Below, piece by piece: positions 1-8,500 of a DNA stretch of 64,000 nt. Origin of the DNA: Bacteroidales bacterium (GTDB lineage: Bacteria; Bacteroidota; Bacteroidia; Bacteroidales; F082); the NCBI GenBank assembly GCA_024400305.1, contig JAKSMX010000007.1, positions 41,170-105,169 on the forward strand. Direction: 5' to 3'. Position 1 is the stretch's first letter, and each line of letters opens with the position of its first letter. The notes under the pieces were generated by a model. The model was not told where the DNA came from and made no database searches. It was given only the letters and a program-made list of their open reading frames with translations. Position numbers and translations under genes: made by a program.

Positions 1-1017
1 GACGGATTTTCCGTTTCCGGAGATGACATTCAGGAAATAGATTCCGTCGTTGAAGCCGCTGACATCTATCGTTGAAGTCTCGTCAACAGCATCAAATATC
101 ATAACTAATTGACCAACAGCGTTATACATATAAACCGCATCGAGATTTTCTCCGCTGACGTTGATTGTTGATGTTGCCGGATTCGGCCACACGTTGACGC
201 TCATCGTGACGTAGTCTTCACTGACGCTCCACGTCGCATCCCAGATCATCTCGGCGTAATCCATGTTGTCGATGAACGGGTTACGGTTTCCCTGAATGTT
301 ATAAGCAGCATTGTTTCTGTCGATTTCCTTTTGGTCAACGGGGTCGTCGCGGTGCCAGCGCAGAAGCATGTCCATCGCCCAGTCTTTGATGACCGACTTG
401 TTTGTCATGTCCGACGTTTTCCAGCTGCCGTCCTCCTGAAAATACCTGACACTCACGTACATAAGCGTGCGTGCGATGTCGCCTTTGTACTCGTCGATAG
501 GCTCGAAAACCGTCCCGCTGAAACCCGATGTCTTGCATTTCCCCAGTTTCGAGCCGTTTTCGGATGTCCACTCGGCGTTTTTCACCTCGCCGAAAGCGTA
601 GTTGCCGCGTTTCCCGTTCACATAGCCGTCGGTCGGGATGACATGCAAGATGTCTGTTTTGTGGTAGCTGTCATCGTTGGTCCACGACTGCGCCCAGAGA
701 TGTTCGCGGTTGTAGCAGTCGCCCTCGCCGCTGTAGTTTCCGCAGTTCTCACCGAAATCGTACTGATAAGGCGGATTTCCGCCCGGCACATCCGAATAAA
801 TGTCCCAGACCTTGCCGTTCGGTTTCATGTCGGTCTGCCTGTATGCGTCAAGCAACTCCTTGTAACTCACATGATTATCATTTTTGATGATATTGTGAAG
901 AGCTGTTTTCAAGGCGTTTCCTGTCTTGCCTTCGGCGGAATCATAATATCCGGCAGGTTGTGCCTCAAGCGCGATTACGCAAACGACCAACGATATAAAA
1001 AAAAATATCTTTTTCAT
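1..1017 (-). CDS. Secreted endonuclease I family nuclease with T9SS sorting domain (3' end cut by window edge)
   Basis: The reading frame is open from ATG at 1017 to base 1, so the C-terminus is outside the window. The protein starts with a signal peptide (MKKIFFFISLVVCVIALEAQ). The middle carries endonuclease I (EndA/NucM-type) hallmarks: the active-site stretch YNREHLWAQSW, then WHRDDPVD and the late motif QGNRNPFID. The last residues seen (WPNPATSTINVSGENL, then NDGIYFLNVISGNGKSV) are the start and body of a type A T9SS C-terminal sorting domain, so only about ten residues are probably missing. It is inferred to be a secreted, non-specific metal-dependent DNase/RNase released or anchored by T9SS, perhaps for scavenging nucleic acids. 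It lies downstream of the MntP-like gene on the same strand, 23 bp away. Confidence 0.88.
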   Translation of the reverse strand, partial: MKKIFFFISLVVCVIALEAQPAGYYDSAEGKTGNALKTALHNIIKNDNHVSYKELLDAYRQTDMKPNGKVWDIYSDVPGGNPPYQYDFGENCGNYSGEGDCYNREHLWAQSWTNDDSYHKTDILHVIPTDGYVNGKRGNYAFGEVKNAEWTSENGSKLGKCKTSGFSGTVFEPIDEYKGDIARTLMYVSVRYFQEDGSWKTSDMTNKSVIKDWAMDMLLRWHRDDPVDQKEIDRNNAAYNIQGNRNPFIDNMDYAEMIWDATWSVSEDYVTMSVNVWPNPATSTINVSGENLDAVYMYNAVGQLVMIFDAVDETSTIDVSGFNDGIYFLNVISGNGKSV

Positions 1018-1040
1018 CACAAATGAATATTATTTTCAAT

Positions 1041-1586
1041 TTAAAATAACGCCACGATTCCGACTGCCAAAATTGCCAAGGCAGCCAAAACGTTGCCCAA
1101 ACTGTTGATTAACAGCTTGATTTGCGAGAATTTCGTTCCGATTCCAATCAATCCCCAGAAAATTCCAAAACCTGAAATATATAAAGGTGTCTTGCTTCCA
1201 AACAAAGGCAGAAACGCCTCATTTGACATCAGTCCGGCGATGAAAGGGTTGATTCCCAATGCGATGGCGAGAATCAGAAGATGTTTTTTCCTGTCAATTA
1301 AAAAAAGGTTCTTACCGCTTTTGATTTTCAGCGTGTCAGTGATTGTCCTGAAGGCAATCATGAAACACAAGACGAGCACCACGATTTTTGCGATGCTGTC
1401 GAATTTCGGCATGAAAGTGCCTCCGAGCAATCCTCCGAGGTAATAAAAAAGACCTTGTCCGAATGCCAAGGCGCACACGAACAAGAAGTTACGTCCCCAA
1501 CTGTTTTTCGCTTCCACATTGAAAGCCGTCGAAGCCGTCTCGACGCAGAAAGTGAGGGCGATGATGAAGACAAAGCTTAATGCCAT
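1041..1586 (-). CDS. MntP-like multi-pass membrane protein with altered metal-site residues
   Basis: This 181-aa protein has about six hydrophobic segments. Its layout resembles MntP manganese exporters: a first helix with VETASTAF, a second with ALAFGQGLFYYLGGLLGG, and a fourth with ALGINPFIAGLM. In MntP the first and fourth helices carry conserved Asp residues (DAFA and SLDAMAVG type). Here the first is Glu and the fourth is Asn-Pro, so the metal site may be changed or lost. The link to MntP is by eye and uncertain; it could be another cation transporter of the same fold. The ATG at 1586 is preceded by the repeat at 1597-1670, which separates it from tryptophanase. Confidence 0.5.
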   Translation of the reverse strand: MALSFVFIIALTFCVETASTAFNVEAKNSWGRNFLFVCALAFGQGLFYYLGGLLGGTFMPKFDSIAKIVVLVLCFMIAFRTITDTLKIKSGKNLFLIDRKKHLLILAIALGINPFIAGLMSNEAFLPLFGSKTPLYISGFGIFWGLIGIGTKFSQIKLLINSLGNVLAALAILAVGIVALF

Positions 1587-1596
1587 ATTTTTTCAG

Positions 1597-1670
1597 TTAA
1601 GAGAGTAGAGAGCAGAGTCAAGAGAAAATCTCACGACTCTCTTAACTCTACTCTCTCATCTCTACTCTTT
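1597..1670. repeat. Purine/pyrimidine low-complexity inverted repeat between two genes
   Basis: The stretch is built from AGAGTAGAGA-type units that read the same way on both arms: GTTAAGAGAGT on the left and ACTCTCTTAAC on the right form an 11-bp perfect inverted repeat, with further AGAG/CTCT pairing outside. Related sequence (CTCTTAACTCTnCTCTCT) is found at 17968-18002 and 21338-21362, directly after other genes. It may act as a bidirectional transcription stop between tnaA and the MntP-like gene, but there is no clear T tract. Confidence 0.6.
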
Positions 1671-3045
1671 ATTTGATTCTTTCAAGCTGCACTGTGAAGT
1701 GACGCATGAGTTCGGCTTCCCAGGTGATGCGGACGCCGTGGGTTATGGTGTCGCGGCGTTCATAGACGTTCTTCAGGGCTGCCGCGATGACGTCCATGTG
1801 GTTGTTTGTATAGACACGACGCGGGATGCAGAGGCGCACGAAGTCGAGGCCGCCGAAACGGTTCTCGCGTGTGACCGGGTCGCGGTCGGCGAGCATGTAA
1901 CCTATCTCGCAGGCGCGGATGCCGGCTTCAAGATAAAGCTCGCATGTCAATGTCTGGGCCGGGAACTCTTCCTTGGGCACGTTGACCAAGATCTTGTCGG
2001 CATCGACGAAGATGGCGTGACCGCCGGCAGGACGCTGGTAAGGGATGCCGTATTCATCGAGTTTGTCGGCGAGGTATCTCACCTGTTTGATACGTGTCTC
2101 GACCATGTCGAACTCGCAGTTTTCCTTCAGACCGACTGCAAGTGCGTCCATGTCGCGGCCGTTCATGCCGCCGTATGTGAGGAAGCCCTCAAACGGGATG
2201 CAGAACAGCTTGGCGCCTTCGTACCATTCTTTCTTGTTGGTGGCGATGAAACCGCCCATGTTGACGAGACCGTCCTTCTTCGCGCTCATCGTCATGCTGT
2301 CGGCGTAGCTGAACATCTCTTTCGCGATTTCGGCGATCGACTTGTCAGCGTAGCCTTCTTCGCGTGTCTTGATGAAATAGGCGTTCTCGACGAAACGTGC
2401 GCTGTCCATGTTGACCGGCACGCCGTATTTGTGGCAGAGTTCGCAGGTCTCGCGGATGTTCTTCATGCTGACCGGCTGGCCGCCCACTGTGTTGTTGGTG
2501 ACGGTGAGGACCATGAACGGCACTTTGCCTTCGTTCTCTTTCAAGACTTTCTCAAGGAGTTCGAGGCTGACGTTGCCCTTGAATGGCAGTTCGAGCTGGG
2601 TGTCTTTCGCCTCCGGGATTGTGACGTCGATGGCGAATGCCTTGCGGCTCTCGATATGACCCTTTGTGGTGTCGAAGTGGGCGTTGCCCGGGACGACCAT
2701 ACCCGGTTTCACGAGGTATGAGAACAGCACGTTCTCGGCGGCGCGGCCCTGGTGAGTCGGGATGACGTAGTTGAAACCTGTGATCTCGGTGATAGTGTCT
2801 TTCATGTGATAGAAACTGCGGGCGCCGCCGTAGCTCTCATCACCCATCATCATCGCCGACCACTGGCGGTCGCTCATCGCGCCTGTGCCAGAGTCAGTCA
2901 GCAAATCGATGTAAACGTGGTCAGACTTGAGCATGAACACATTGTTGTGAGCTTCTTCCAACCATTTCGCACGTTCTTCGCGTGTGCTTTTCTTGATGGG
3001 TTCAACCATCTTAATCTTCCAAGATTCTGCAAATGGTAATTCCAT
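1669..3045 (-). CDS. tnaA: Tryptophanase (tryptophan indole-lyase)
   Basis: A 458-aa, PLP-dependent beta-eliminating lyase that splits L-tryptophan into indole, pyruvate and ammonia in the cytoplasm. It is collinear with tryptophanase and tyrosine phenol-lyase over the full length. The PLP lysine is Lys257 in MTMSAKKDG, the substrate/PLP region has IDLLTDSGTGAMS (47-59) and THQGRAAEN (97-105), and PRRVYTNNHMD is near the end. DSARFVENAYFIK and the EIGYMLADRDP stretch match tryptophanases rather than tyrosine phenol-lyases, which have DATR and ERG at these places. It has its own promoter-like -7 element at 3127-3134 with a leader of roughly 75 bases; no TnaC-like leader peptide was seen. Gene order suggests a single-gene transcript. 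Confidence 0.85.
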   Translation of the reverse strand: MELPFAESWKIKMVEPIKKSTREERAKWLEEAHNNVFMLKSDHVYIDLLTDSGTGAMSDRQWSAMMMGDESYGGARSFYHMKDTITEITGFNYVIPTHQGRAAENVLFSYLVKPGMVVPGNAHFDTTKGHIESRKAFAIDVTIPEAKDTQLELPFKGNVSLELLEKVLKENEGKVPFMVLTVTNNTVGGQPVSMKNIRETCELCHKYGVPVNMDSARFVENAYFIKTREEGYADKSIAEIAKEMFSYADSMTMSAKKDGLVNMGGFIATNKKEWYEGAKLFCIPFEGFLTYGGMNGRDMDALAVGLKENCEFDMVETRIKQVRYLADKLDEYGIPYQRPAGGHAIFVDADKILVNVPKEEFPAQTLTCELYLEAGIRACEIGYMLADRDPVTRENRFGGLDFVRLCIPRRVYTNNHMDVIAAALKNVYERRDTITHGVRITWEAELMRHFTVQLERIK

Positions 3046-3126
3046 GATACTATATTTTTAAGTTGTGTTTGATTTTGAATTTTTGAATAAATTTTTAAAT
3101 ACTAAATCTCTAAATTTAAAAACGTG

Positions 3127-3134
3127 CAAAATTA
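3127..3134 (-). promoter_or_regulatory. Bacteroidetes -7 element for tnaA
   Basis: The minus strand reads TAATTTTG, which fits TAnnTTTG, about 80 bases before the tnaA ATG. No matching -33 TTTG was found at the expected spacing. Confidence 0.5.
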
Positions 3135-3162
3135 CGAAAGATTTTTGAATAAAAAAATAAAA

Positions 3163-3798
3163 TCACGATTTAGTTTCGATTTGGTAATATTTGTCGAAAC
3201 AAGCCCGTAACTGCGTCTTGTCCTTAACCATTTCGCGCAATTCCTGAAGACGGACAGCGTTTTTCGACTCCGGAATCCACAGCTTGAGATAGCCGCCTTC
3301 GAGATATTTGTCCTTAAGATGATCGCAAACACGTTGATAATGTTGCTCTTCGGTATAATCCGGGAAATGTTTCAGACTGTATTGGACGGTGCGTTGGATT
3401 ACAACGTCGGTGTCGATGATTCTGTCGGCCTCGGCCACGATTTTGCCGTAGATGGTGCGCGGCTCGTGGTCGGATGAGGCTCGGTGGTCTTCGGCGGCGT
3501 CGCGCATGATTTGAAGCTGCCCGTCGGTGAACCACTGCTTCAGATTTTCATCCGCCATGATGATTTTCCCGGAGTCAATGTGATGATTGTCACGTCCGTT
3601 CACAAGGCCGGTGTCGTGATACGCAGCGATGGCGTAAACCATGTTGAGGTCAGTCTCGGGATAGTTTTTCGCGATATTCAGGCTTTCCTCAATGACCGTC
3701 GTGACATGGTCGAGGCGGTGAGCCTTGTCGAAATTCCCATAACGAGGCAGAATCTCCTTTTCAATGTATGATTTTAACGATAAATTTATTGGGTTCAT
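3163..3798 (-). CDS. HD-domain phosphohydrolase
   Basis: About 211 aa from the ATG at 3798 (MNPINLSLKS). An upstream in-frame extension to 3876 exists but overlaps AT-rich promoter-like DNA, so the shorter start is preferred. The HD metal-binding pattern is visible: His27 and His31 in AHRLDH, the HD pair at 61-62 in AAYHDTG, and a later EDHR. The family hydrolyses phosphoesters such as nucleotides or cyclic nucleotides; the substrate here cannot be told. The gene is divergent from the YafQ-type locus that starts at 3921. Confidence 0.8.
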   Translation of the reverse strand: MNPINLSLKSYIEKEILPRYGNFDKAHRLDHVTTVIEESLNIAKNYPETDLNMVYAIAAYHDTGLVNGRDNHHIDSGKIIMADENLKQWFTDGQLQIMRDAAEDHRASSDHEPRTIYGKIVAEADRIIDTDVVIQRTVQYSLKHFPDYTEEQHYQRVCDHLKDKYLEGGYLKLWIPESKNAVRLQELREMVKDKTQLRACFDKYYQIETKS

Positions 3799-3896
3799 TT
3801 TTTCAAATTTGATTGCAAAAGTAAAAATAAAAGCGCAAACAGTATCAGTCCAATAAAATTTTTTCAGACAAACCATTAAAAATCAAATATTAATTG

Positions 3897-3904
3897 TACT
3901 TTTG
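3897..3904 (+). promoter_or_regulatory. Bacteroidetes -7 element for the antitoxin at 3921
   Basis: TACTTTTG fits TAnnTTTG and sits 16 bases before the ATG. No -33 TTTG is seen at the usual 19-20 base spacing. Confidence 0.5.
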
Positions 3905-3920
3905 CAAAAATTATTGGAAA

Positions 3921-4127
3921 ATGGCAATTGTAACTTTGGAATATGACGGCAGAAATTCCGCAATTAAAAAACTCATCGAGGTAATCGTCTCTTTAGGAGC
4001 AAAAGACATGACATCTGGTTACAGGAAAAATGAATGTGGATTGGATAAAGCCATCAGAGAAATCGAGTCAGGCAAAACAATAAAATGTGAAGATTACGAT
4101 GATTATCTCAAAAAGATCAGGTCATGA
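3921..4127 (+). CDS. Antitoxin partner of a YafQ/RelE-type toxin
   Basis: A 68-aa protein starting at ATG 3921 (MAIVTLEYDGRNSAIKK). The N-terminal strand-like segment, central helix (AIKKLIEVIVSLG) and acidic C-terminus (DKAIREIESGK, then EDYDDYLKKI) are the usual plan of small type II antitoxins. It resembles the antitoxin at 20839 in arrangement, including the A-I-x-E-[VI] segment before GK. Its TGA overlaps the toxin ATG by two bases (ATGA), so the two were translationally coupled. The frame is intact while the toxin is broken, which is the expected order of decay. Confidence 0.7.
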   Translation: MAIVTLEYDGRNSAIKKLIEVIVSLGAKDMTSGYRKNECGLDKAIREIESGKTIKCEDYDDYLKKIRS

Positions 4128-4402
4128 AGTTTAAGATTGAGTTCTCAAAGGCATATAAAAAATCGTACAAACGCGCTGAAAAACGAGGTCTTGACATGAA
4201 CAAACTTGATGATGTAGTTTAAATCATCGCGAACGGAGGAAATCTTCCTGAGATTTACAAAGACCATAGTTTAAGCGGCAAATACAAAAATTGCAGAGAA
4301 TGTCATATTCTTCCAGATTGGCTGCTGATTTATAGAAAGTTAGAAAACGTGTTGATATTATACCTTATTGAAACAGGAACGCATTCTGATTTATTTGAAT
4401 AG
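4124..4402 (+). pseudogene. YafQ-family toxin with an in-frame stop
   Basis: Read from ATG 4124, the frame encodes MKFKIEFSKAYKKSYKRAEK and so on for 32 codons, then TAA at 4220-4222, then continues in the same frame to TAG at 4400-4402. The part after the stop keeps the family features: LSGKYKNCRECHILPDW and the C-terminal ETGTHSDLF, whose His is the catalytic residue in E. coli YafQ. A single base change (for example CAA or AAA to TAA) explains the break. YafQ-type toxins are ribosome-dependent mRNA endonucleases. The truncated 32-aa product lacks the catalytic end, so toxicity should be lost unless the stop is suppressed. Confidence 0.85.
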
Positions 4403-4441
4403 AATTTGAAAAAAGATTGAATTTTTTAAATCAGCTTATTT

Positions 4442-5062
4442 TTAAAACTCTTCCGGCAGCAGCAGCGAGTCAGGCGCACCCTGTTCAACAAGTATCTTAT
4501 TGTATCTCTTTCGGTTACGGAGCATTTTGCGTTTCAACCTTTCATTTTTGTTGAAACGGTTGTAAATCAACGAGACAGGGTTGATAACTGACGCCGGCGG
4601 CTGCTTGACCGGCTTCCTGTTCAAAATCTTCGGATCAACGGTTTTTGTGACATGAGGTATGGAAAAAGGCTGCTTAATCGGCATTTTAGCTATGATTTCA
4701 TTGATGGCCGCCCTGTCCAAATACGGATAGACATCGACTTCATGAAGAACAATAACAGCCCTTTTCATTTTGATTATCAATTCTTTATCAGAAACATCGT
4801 CACGATTAACGATAATATTTCCATCTTCAAAGCCCACGCAGCTCACCCACAAAGTGTCGGTTTTCTTCAACATCATCGAGAAAATCCCGTCGGCACCGGC
4901 GATTGCGCCGTAAAGCGAAGTCTTGCTGATTATGTGAGCGTCGGGAACCGGCTGCAGACTGTCTTCAGAAACGATCTGGCCTTTCACCAAAGAAAAGACA
5001 TCCTGCCCGTGCAAACAAATCACACAGAAAAACAATATCGCAAGAAAGACGGTTCTTTTCAT
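4442..5062 (-). CDS. Secreted protein with carboxypeptidase-regulatory-like domain
   Basis: About 206 aa from the ATG at 5062 (MKRTVFLAILFFCVICLHGQ, a clear signal peptide); an ATG six codons earlier is possible. After the signal, residues about 25-105 look like the CarboxypepD_reg-like beta-sandwich found at the start of TonB-dependent receptors and in Bacteroidetes envelope proteins (VKGQIVSEDSLQPVPDAHI ... GADGIFSMML ... DTLWVSCVGFED). The rest is basic and proline-rich, with no recognised domain, and ends in SLLLPEEF. It is probably periplasmic or outer-membrane associated. Function unknown. Confidence 0.65.
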   Translation of the reverse strand: MKRTVFLAILFFCVICLHGQDVFSLVKGQIVSEDSLQPVPDAHIISKTSLYGAIAGADGIFSMMLKKTDTLWVSCVGFEDGNIIVNRDDVSDKELIIKMKRAVIVLHEVDVYPYLDRAAINEIIAKMPIKQPFSIPHVTKTVDPKILNRKPVKQPPASVINPVSLIYNRFNKNERLKRKMLRNRKRYNKILVEQGAPDSLLLPEEF

Positions 5063-5282
5063 TATTTTGCTCGTTAGCAACCATTTAACGATTTAAACCA
5101 TCTTTTATTATCAAGAAAAGATTTTCCGGAATGAACATTTTTCGGTGAAGTTCTGAAAAAGCCTCCTGTCTTTCCTCATGGCGCTGACTCATTACAAAAA
5201 ACAGGATGACTGTCGTCATCCTGTTTTCATTGTTACGGGTGAAACGAAACCGGATATAACCGTCTTTCGCTTTTCTCATTTC
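5063..5282. other. Intergenic region with a strong hairpin
   Basis: No convincing gene. A 64-codon frame on the minus strand here runs through the terminator hairpin at 5201-5224 and has no family resemblance, so it is not called. Confidence 0.6.
5201..5224 (-). terminator. Rho-independent terminator
   Basis: ACAGGATGAC (5201-5210) and GTCATCCTGT (5215-5224) form a perfect 10-bp stem with a 4-base loop. On the minus strand the stem is followed by TTTTTTG, so it ends transcription coming from the 5283-11351 genes. The plus strand also has a short T run, so it may work both ways. Confidence 0.85.
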
Positions 5283-5528
5283 CTATTTTTCATCTCTCCT
5301 CTTTCTCAAAGCCGCGTATCCCGCGCCGAGGGCTGTGAGAATGAGCAGGCCGCCGCCGAGCGGCGCATCCTGGTCGCCGTAAAGACCGTGTGCCGGAAGA
5401 GACGGCATTTCAAACTCGTCTTCCCTGTTCTCAAAATCTTTCCAGTTGTTGAAGAAACCGTCTGACTGTGCCATCGCACCCATTGTGAGACCTAATGTAA
5501 TTGCTATAGTTAAGAATATCTTTTTCAT
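5283..5528 (-). CDS. Small secreted protein with C-terminal Pro-Leu-Gly-Gly membrane anchor
   Basis: 81 aa from ATG 5528: a signal peptide ending near AMAQ, a short acidic middle (DFENREDEFEMPSLP), then DAPLGGGLLILTALGAGYA and a basic tail RKRRDEK. The tail has the three-part form of CTERM-type sorting signals: a Pro motif, a hydrophobic helix and a basic end. It resembles the short Bacteroidetes proteins that carry P-I-D-G-G tails. It lies 63 bp downstream of the giant T9SS gene on the same strand and before a strong terminator, so the two may be co-transcribed. Function unknown. Confidence 0.6.
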   Translation of the reverse strand: MKKIFLTIAITLGLTMGAMAQSDGFFNNWKDFENREDEFEMPSLPAHGLYGDQDAPLGGGLLILTALGAGYAALRKRRDEK

Positions 5529-5591
5529 TTTTCCAATTTTTAAAGTTAAACTTTGAAATCTCAAAAACCTGTTTTTGAAAATCCCTGTTAT

Positions 5592-8500
5592 TTATTTCAC
5601 TATAATCTTCTGTGTCATGACATTCTCGCCTGTCATTCTCACGATGTAGGCTCCCTTTATGAGGCTGCCGATGTTCACTCTCTGGCCGTGGACCTCTTCG
5701 CTGATGACAACTCTTCCGAGCACGTCGAACACCTGAAGCATGCCTTCGCCGTCGATGACCAGCTCGTTGCCGTACTGATAGACGAAGTGTTCGTTATCGT
5801 TCTGGCCGTTGTTCTGGCTGATGCCGAGTTTCACCGTGAAACGGTTATCTCTGTCGGCAGGTGAGCCGATGAACGAGTAGCTTTCTTCGAGAAGCATGTT
5901 GGTCTCGGTGCCTGTCATGTTGTCGATGAGCACGAGTGTGTTGACATCTTCGGTGGCCTTGAGGCTGATGCTGTATTTGCCTGTCGTCATGGCCTTGAAG
6001 CTGACAGGGAACAATGTGGTGTTCTCGTCCATGAACGCGATTGCGAAGTCTTCGCCGCCCTGCGGGATGTAAACCATCGGGGCTTCGGCGTTGCGGTGGC
6101 TGATCTTGTTGAGGCCGGTGCCTTCGCCGAACATCGCGTATGCGTTGTCGCGGTAGTTGCTGTTGGAGACGATGACCTCAATGTTGGTGTTCTTCTCATT
6201 CGAGCGTTCGCCCTTGCCTGTTGAAGCCGGCTTGCTGATTGTGGCGTTGCCGGCTGTCGTTGCCTGGACGAGGAAGCCCTGGAGCGGTGCGATGTTTCCT
6301 GTTTCAATCATCGCGCCCCAAGTGTTCTCATTGGAGAGGACGTAATAACCTCCTGCCAATTCAGCTGTTCCTGCAACATCTGCCAAAGTGATGTTCTGCG
6401 AGAACGGGTTGCCGATGAGGTTGAAGCCGTGACCGCCACCGTTTGTGAGTGTGCATTCAACATCTTCAACATTTATTTCGCCTGCGAATGCGATGTAATC
6501 CGCACCGGCGTTGTTAGAGTAGATGTAGCCGACACCTTTGTCAATTGTGGTGAAAGCAGGTTCTTGGTTGGTTTCCGGTCTTGCGTTCTCCCAGCTGAAA
6601 GCAGTTTCATTGAGGCGGTAGAGGTCGTAGTCGGTTTCTGTCACTGTTGTCGGGATGAGGTTGGTGACATCCGTGACATTGACGCTTTCCGCGAGCGGCG
6701 AGCTGATTGTGTACCATTCAGTGCCGTTGATGTGCTTCTTCATTGTAGCAAGCACGCCGGTGTTGTCGGTGATGAGCTGTGCGCCGTATCCAAACACGAA
6801 GTTGGCGGCGTTTTCGTTTCTGAAGAGACCGTTTTCGTTCATTGTCAAAACAACGTCCTCATTGACAGTAACCGTTCCAGTTGTGATGATGATGTTCTTC
6901 GCGGTGGTGTTTTCAGTAACTTCACCGTCGGTGAGGACTGAAGTCATGTAGTAGGTGGCTAAAGCTCCTTGTTGCTTGTACAGGTATGCTGCATCGTAAT
7001 AACCAGGTTGAATTTGTTCAATGCCAAAGCGCATATTGATTCCGCCGTATGAATCATAATTGTGGAGAATCACGTACAATTCGTCCCAATCAGAGGTATA
7101 GCCAGCTACAAGTTTGCTATCGTAGAACTCGAACCAATTGTCTGTCGTTTCCGGTTCAGCTCCTGCAGGAACATTCAGGTTGTAATCCCAGTGGACTAAA
7201 TCTCCGTTTTCGCCGGTAAGAGAGAGATAATTGGCATAGATAGTGTTCAGGCCAACCGTGAATTGTGTAGTGCCTTCAGGAAGTGCGGCAATCGTAGCAC
7301 CTGAATTGCCGAATGTGGCAGGCAGGGCTGAACAAGTTGCCGAACCAGTGAATTCGCAGCTTTCGTTCAAGGTGTAGCCGGTATTTTCACCGTTCATTGC
7401 GGCAATCACGACCTTGTTGCCATTTTGGAGTTCTGAGAAGTCGGTAACCTTTGTCCAAGCGGTTGCGCCGCCCATTTCCGAGTAGCTGAGTACGGCATAC
7501 AAACTGCAGTCTTCGGTAGGATGTTCGGTGTTACCGACAAAGACTGGTTCTGTGGTTTGATAGGTTGTGATGTCTTCACGGCTCCAACCTGCGAAGGTTG
7601 TGCCAGCAGGAATGACTGTTGAAGATGGCTCAACTATGCTGATGAAGGCGTTTTCCTTTGGATGCAAAGTCTTCTGGACACTGCCGTTCACATAATAGGT
7701 AATGGTGTAGGACTGAAGCTGGCGGAACGAGGCGCCAATTTCGATAGCGCTTGTACCCATAGTGTAAGTGTTGCCTTCAATCTGAACGCCATCAACAGTG
7801 AAGTATTCAAAGATGTAGTCAGTAGCTGCTTCAGCAACCAATGTTATCACGGTCCCTTCTATAGCTTGGGTAATGGTTACATCATTACATTCGGCATGGA
7901 CTGTACCACCAGTAACAGTTGCGCTAATGATGTCATACTTTGGAAGTTCACTGAAAGTGGCCGAAATATTGACATCGTGTTCAGGCATGGTGAATTGGTT
8001 GTTGACGATTTCGACATCTTCATAATTTTCAACCCAAGCACCGAATTCATAGCCATAATCAGGAGTTGCCGAAAGGTTGACAACCGTTCCAGCGGCTGCT
8101 TTGACTGGGTCGGCTGAGATAGAACCGCCCGTTATTGCATCGTCACAGGTGATGTTGTAGCGTGTGGCACCTGGAGTGTAGATGAAAGTGGTCTTGGGAA
8201 GGAATGATGATGTTTGTCCCCATGACGTGACATTATTCAATGATACGCTGTTGTACCCTCTGCCTGAACTCACATAACCGTATGTGTTGTCTTTGCCAAA
8301 GAAGTAAACGTGGCTGTAACTCATATCAGTGGTATTTTGTGTCGCAATGAGCAAGTTGCCACCATTGTATGCAAATGGTTCAGTGAAATTAATGGTGATT
8401 TCTGCAACTTTGAAATCAATTACACCTTCATAAACCATTGTCGCTGTCGTAACATCAACAGGTCCCGTTGTTTCATTCTCGCTGACTTCTTTGAGATAGA

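Noticed and set aside
331-1026. Long plus-strand frame of 231 codons
   Set aside because: It is antisense to the endonuclease I gene, whose motifs and signal peptide are clear on the minus strand.
1699-2721. 340-codon plus-strand frame
   Set aside because: It is a shadow of tnaA on the other strand; the composition allows long antisense frames here.
4593-4598. Avoidance of GCCGGC because of the NgoMIV-type system
   Set aside because: The site is present here and elsewhere in the window, so no strong avoidance is seen.
5085-5279. 64-codon minus-strand frame
   Set aside because: It runs through the terminator hairpin at 5201-5224 and resembles no family.
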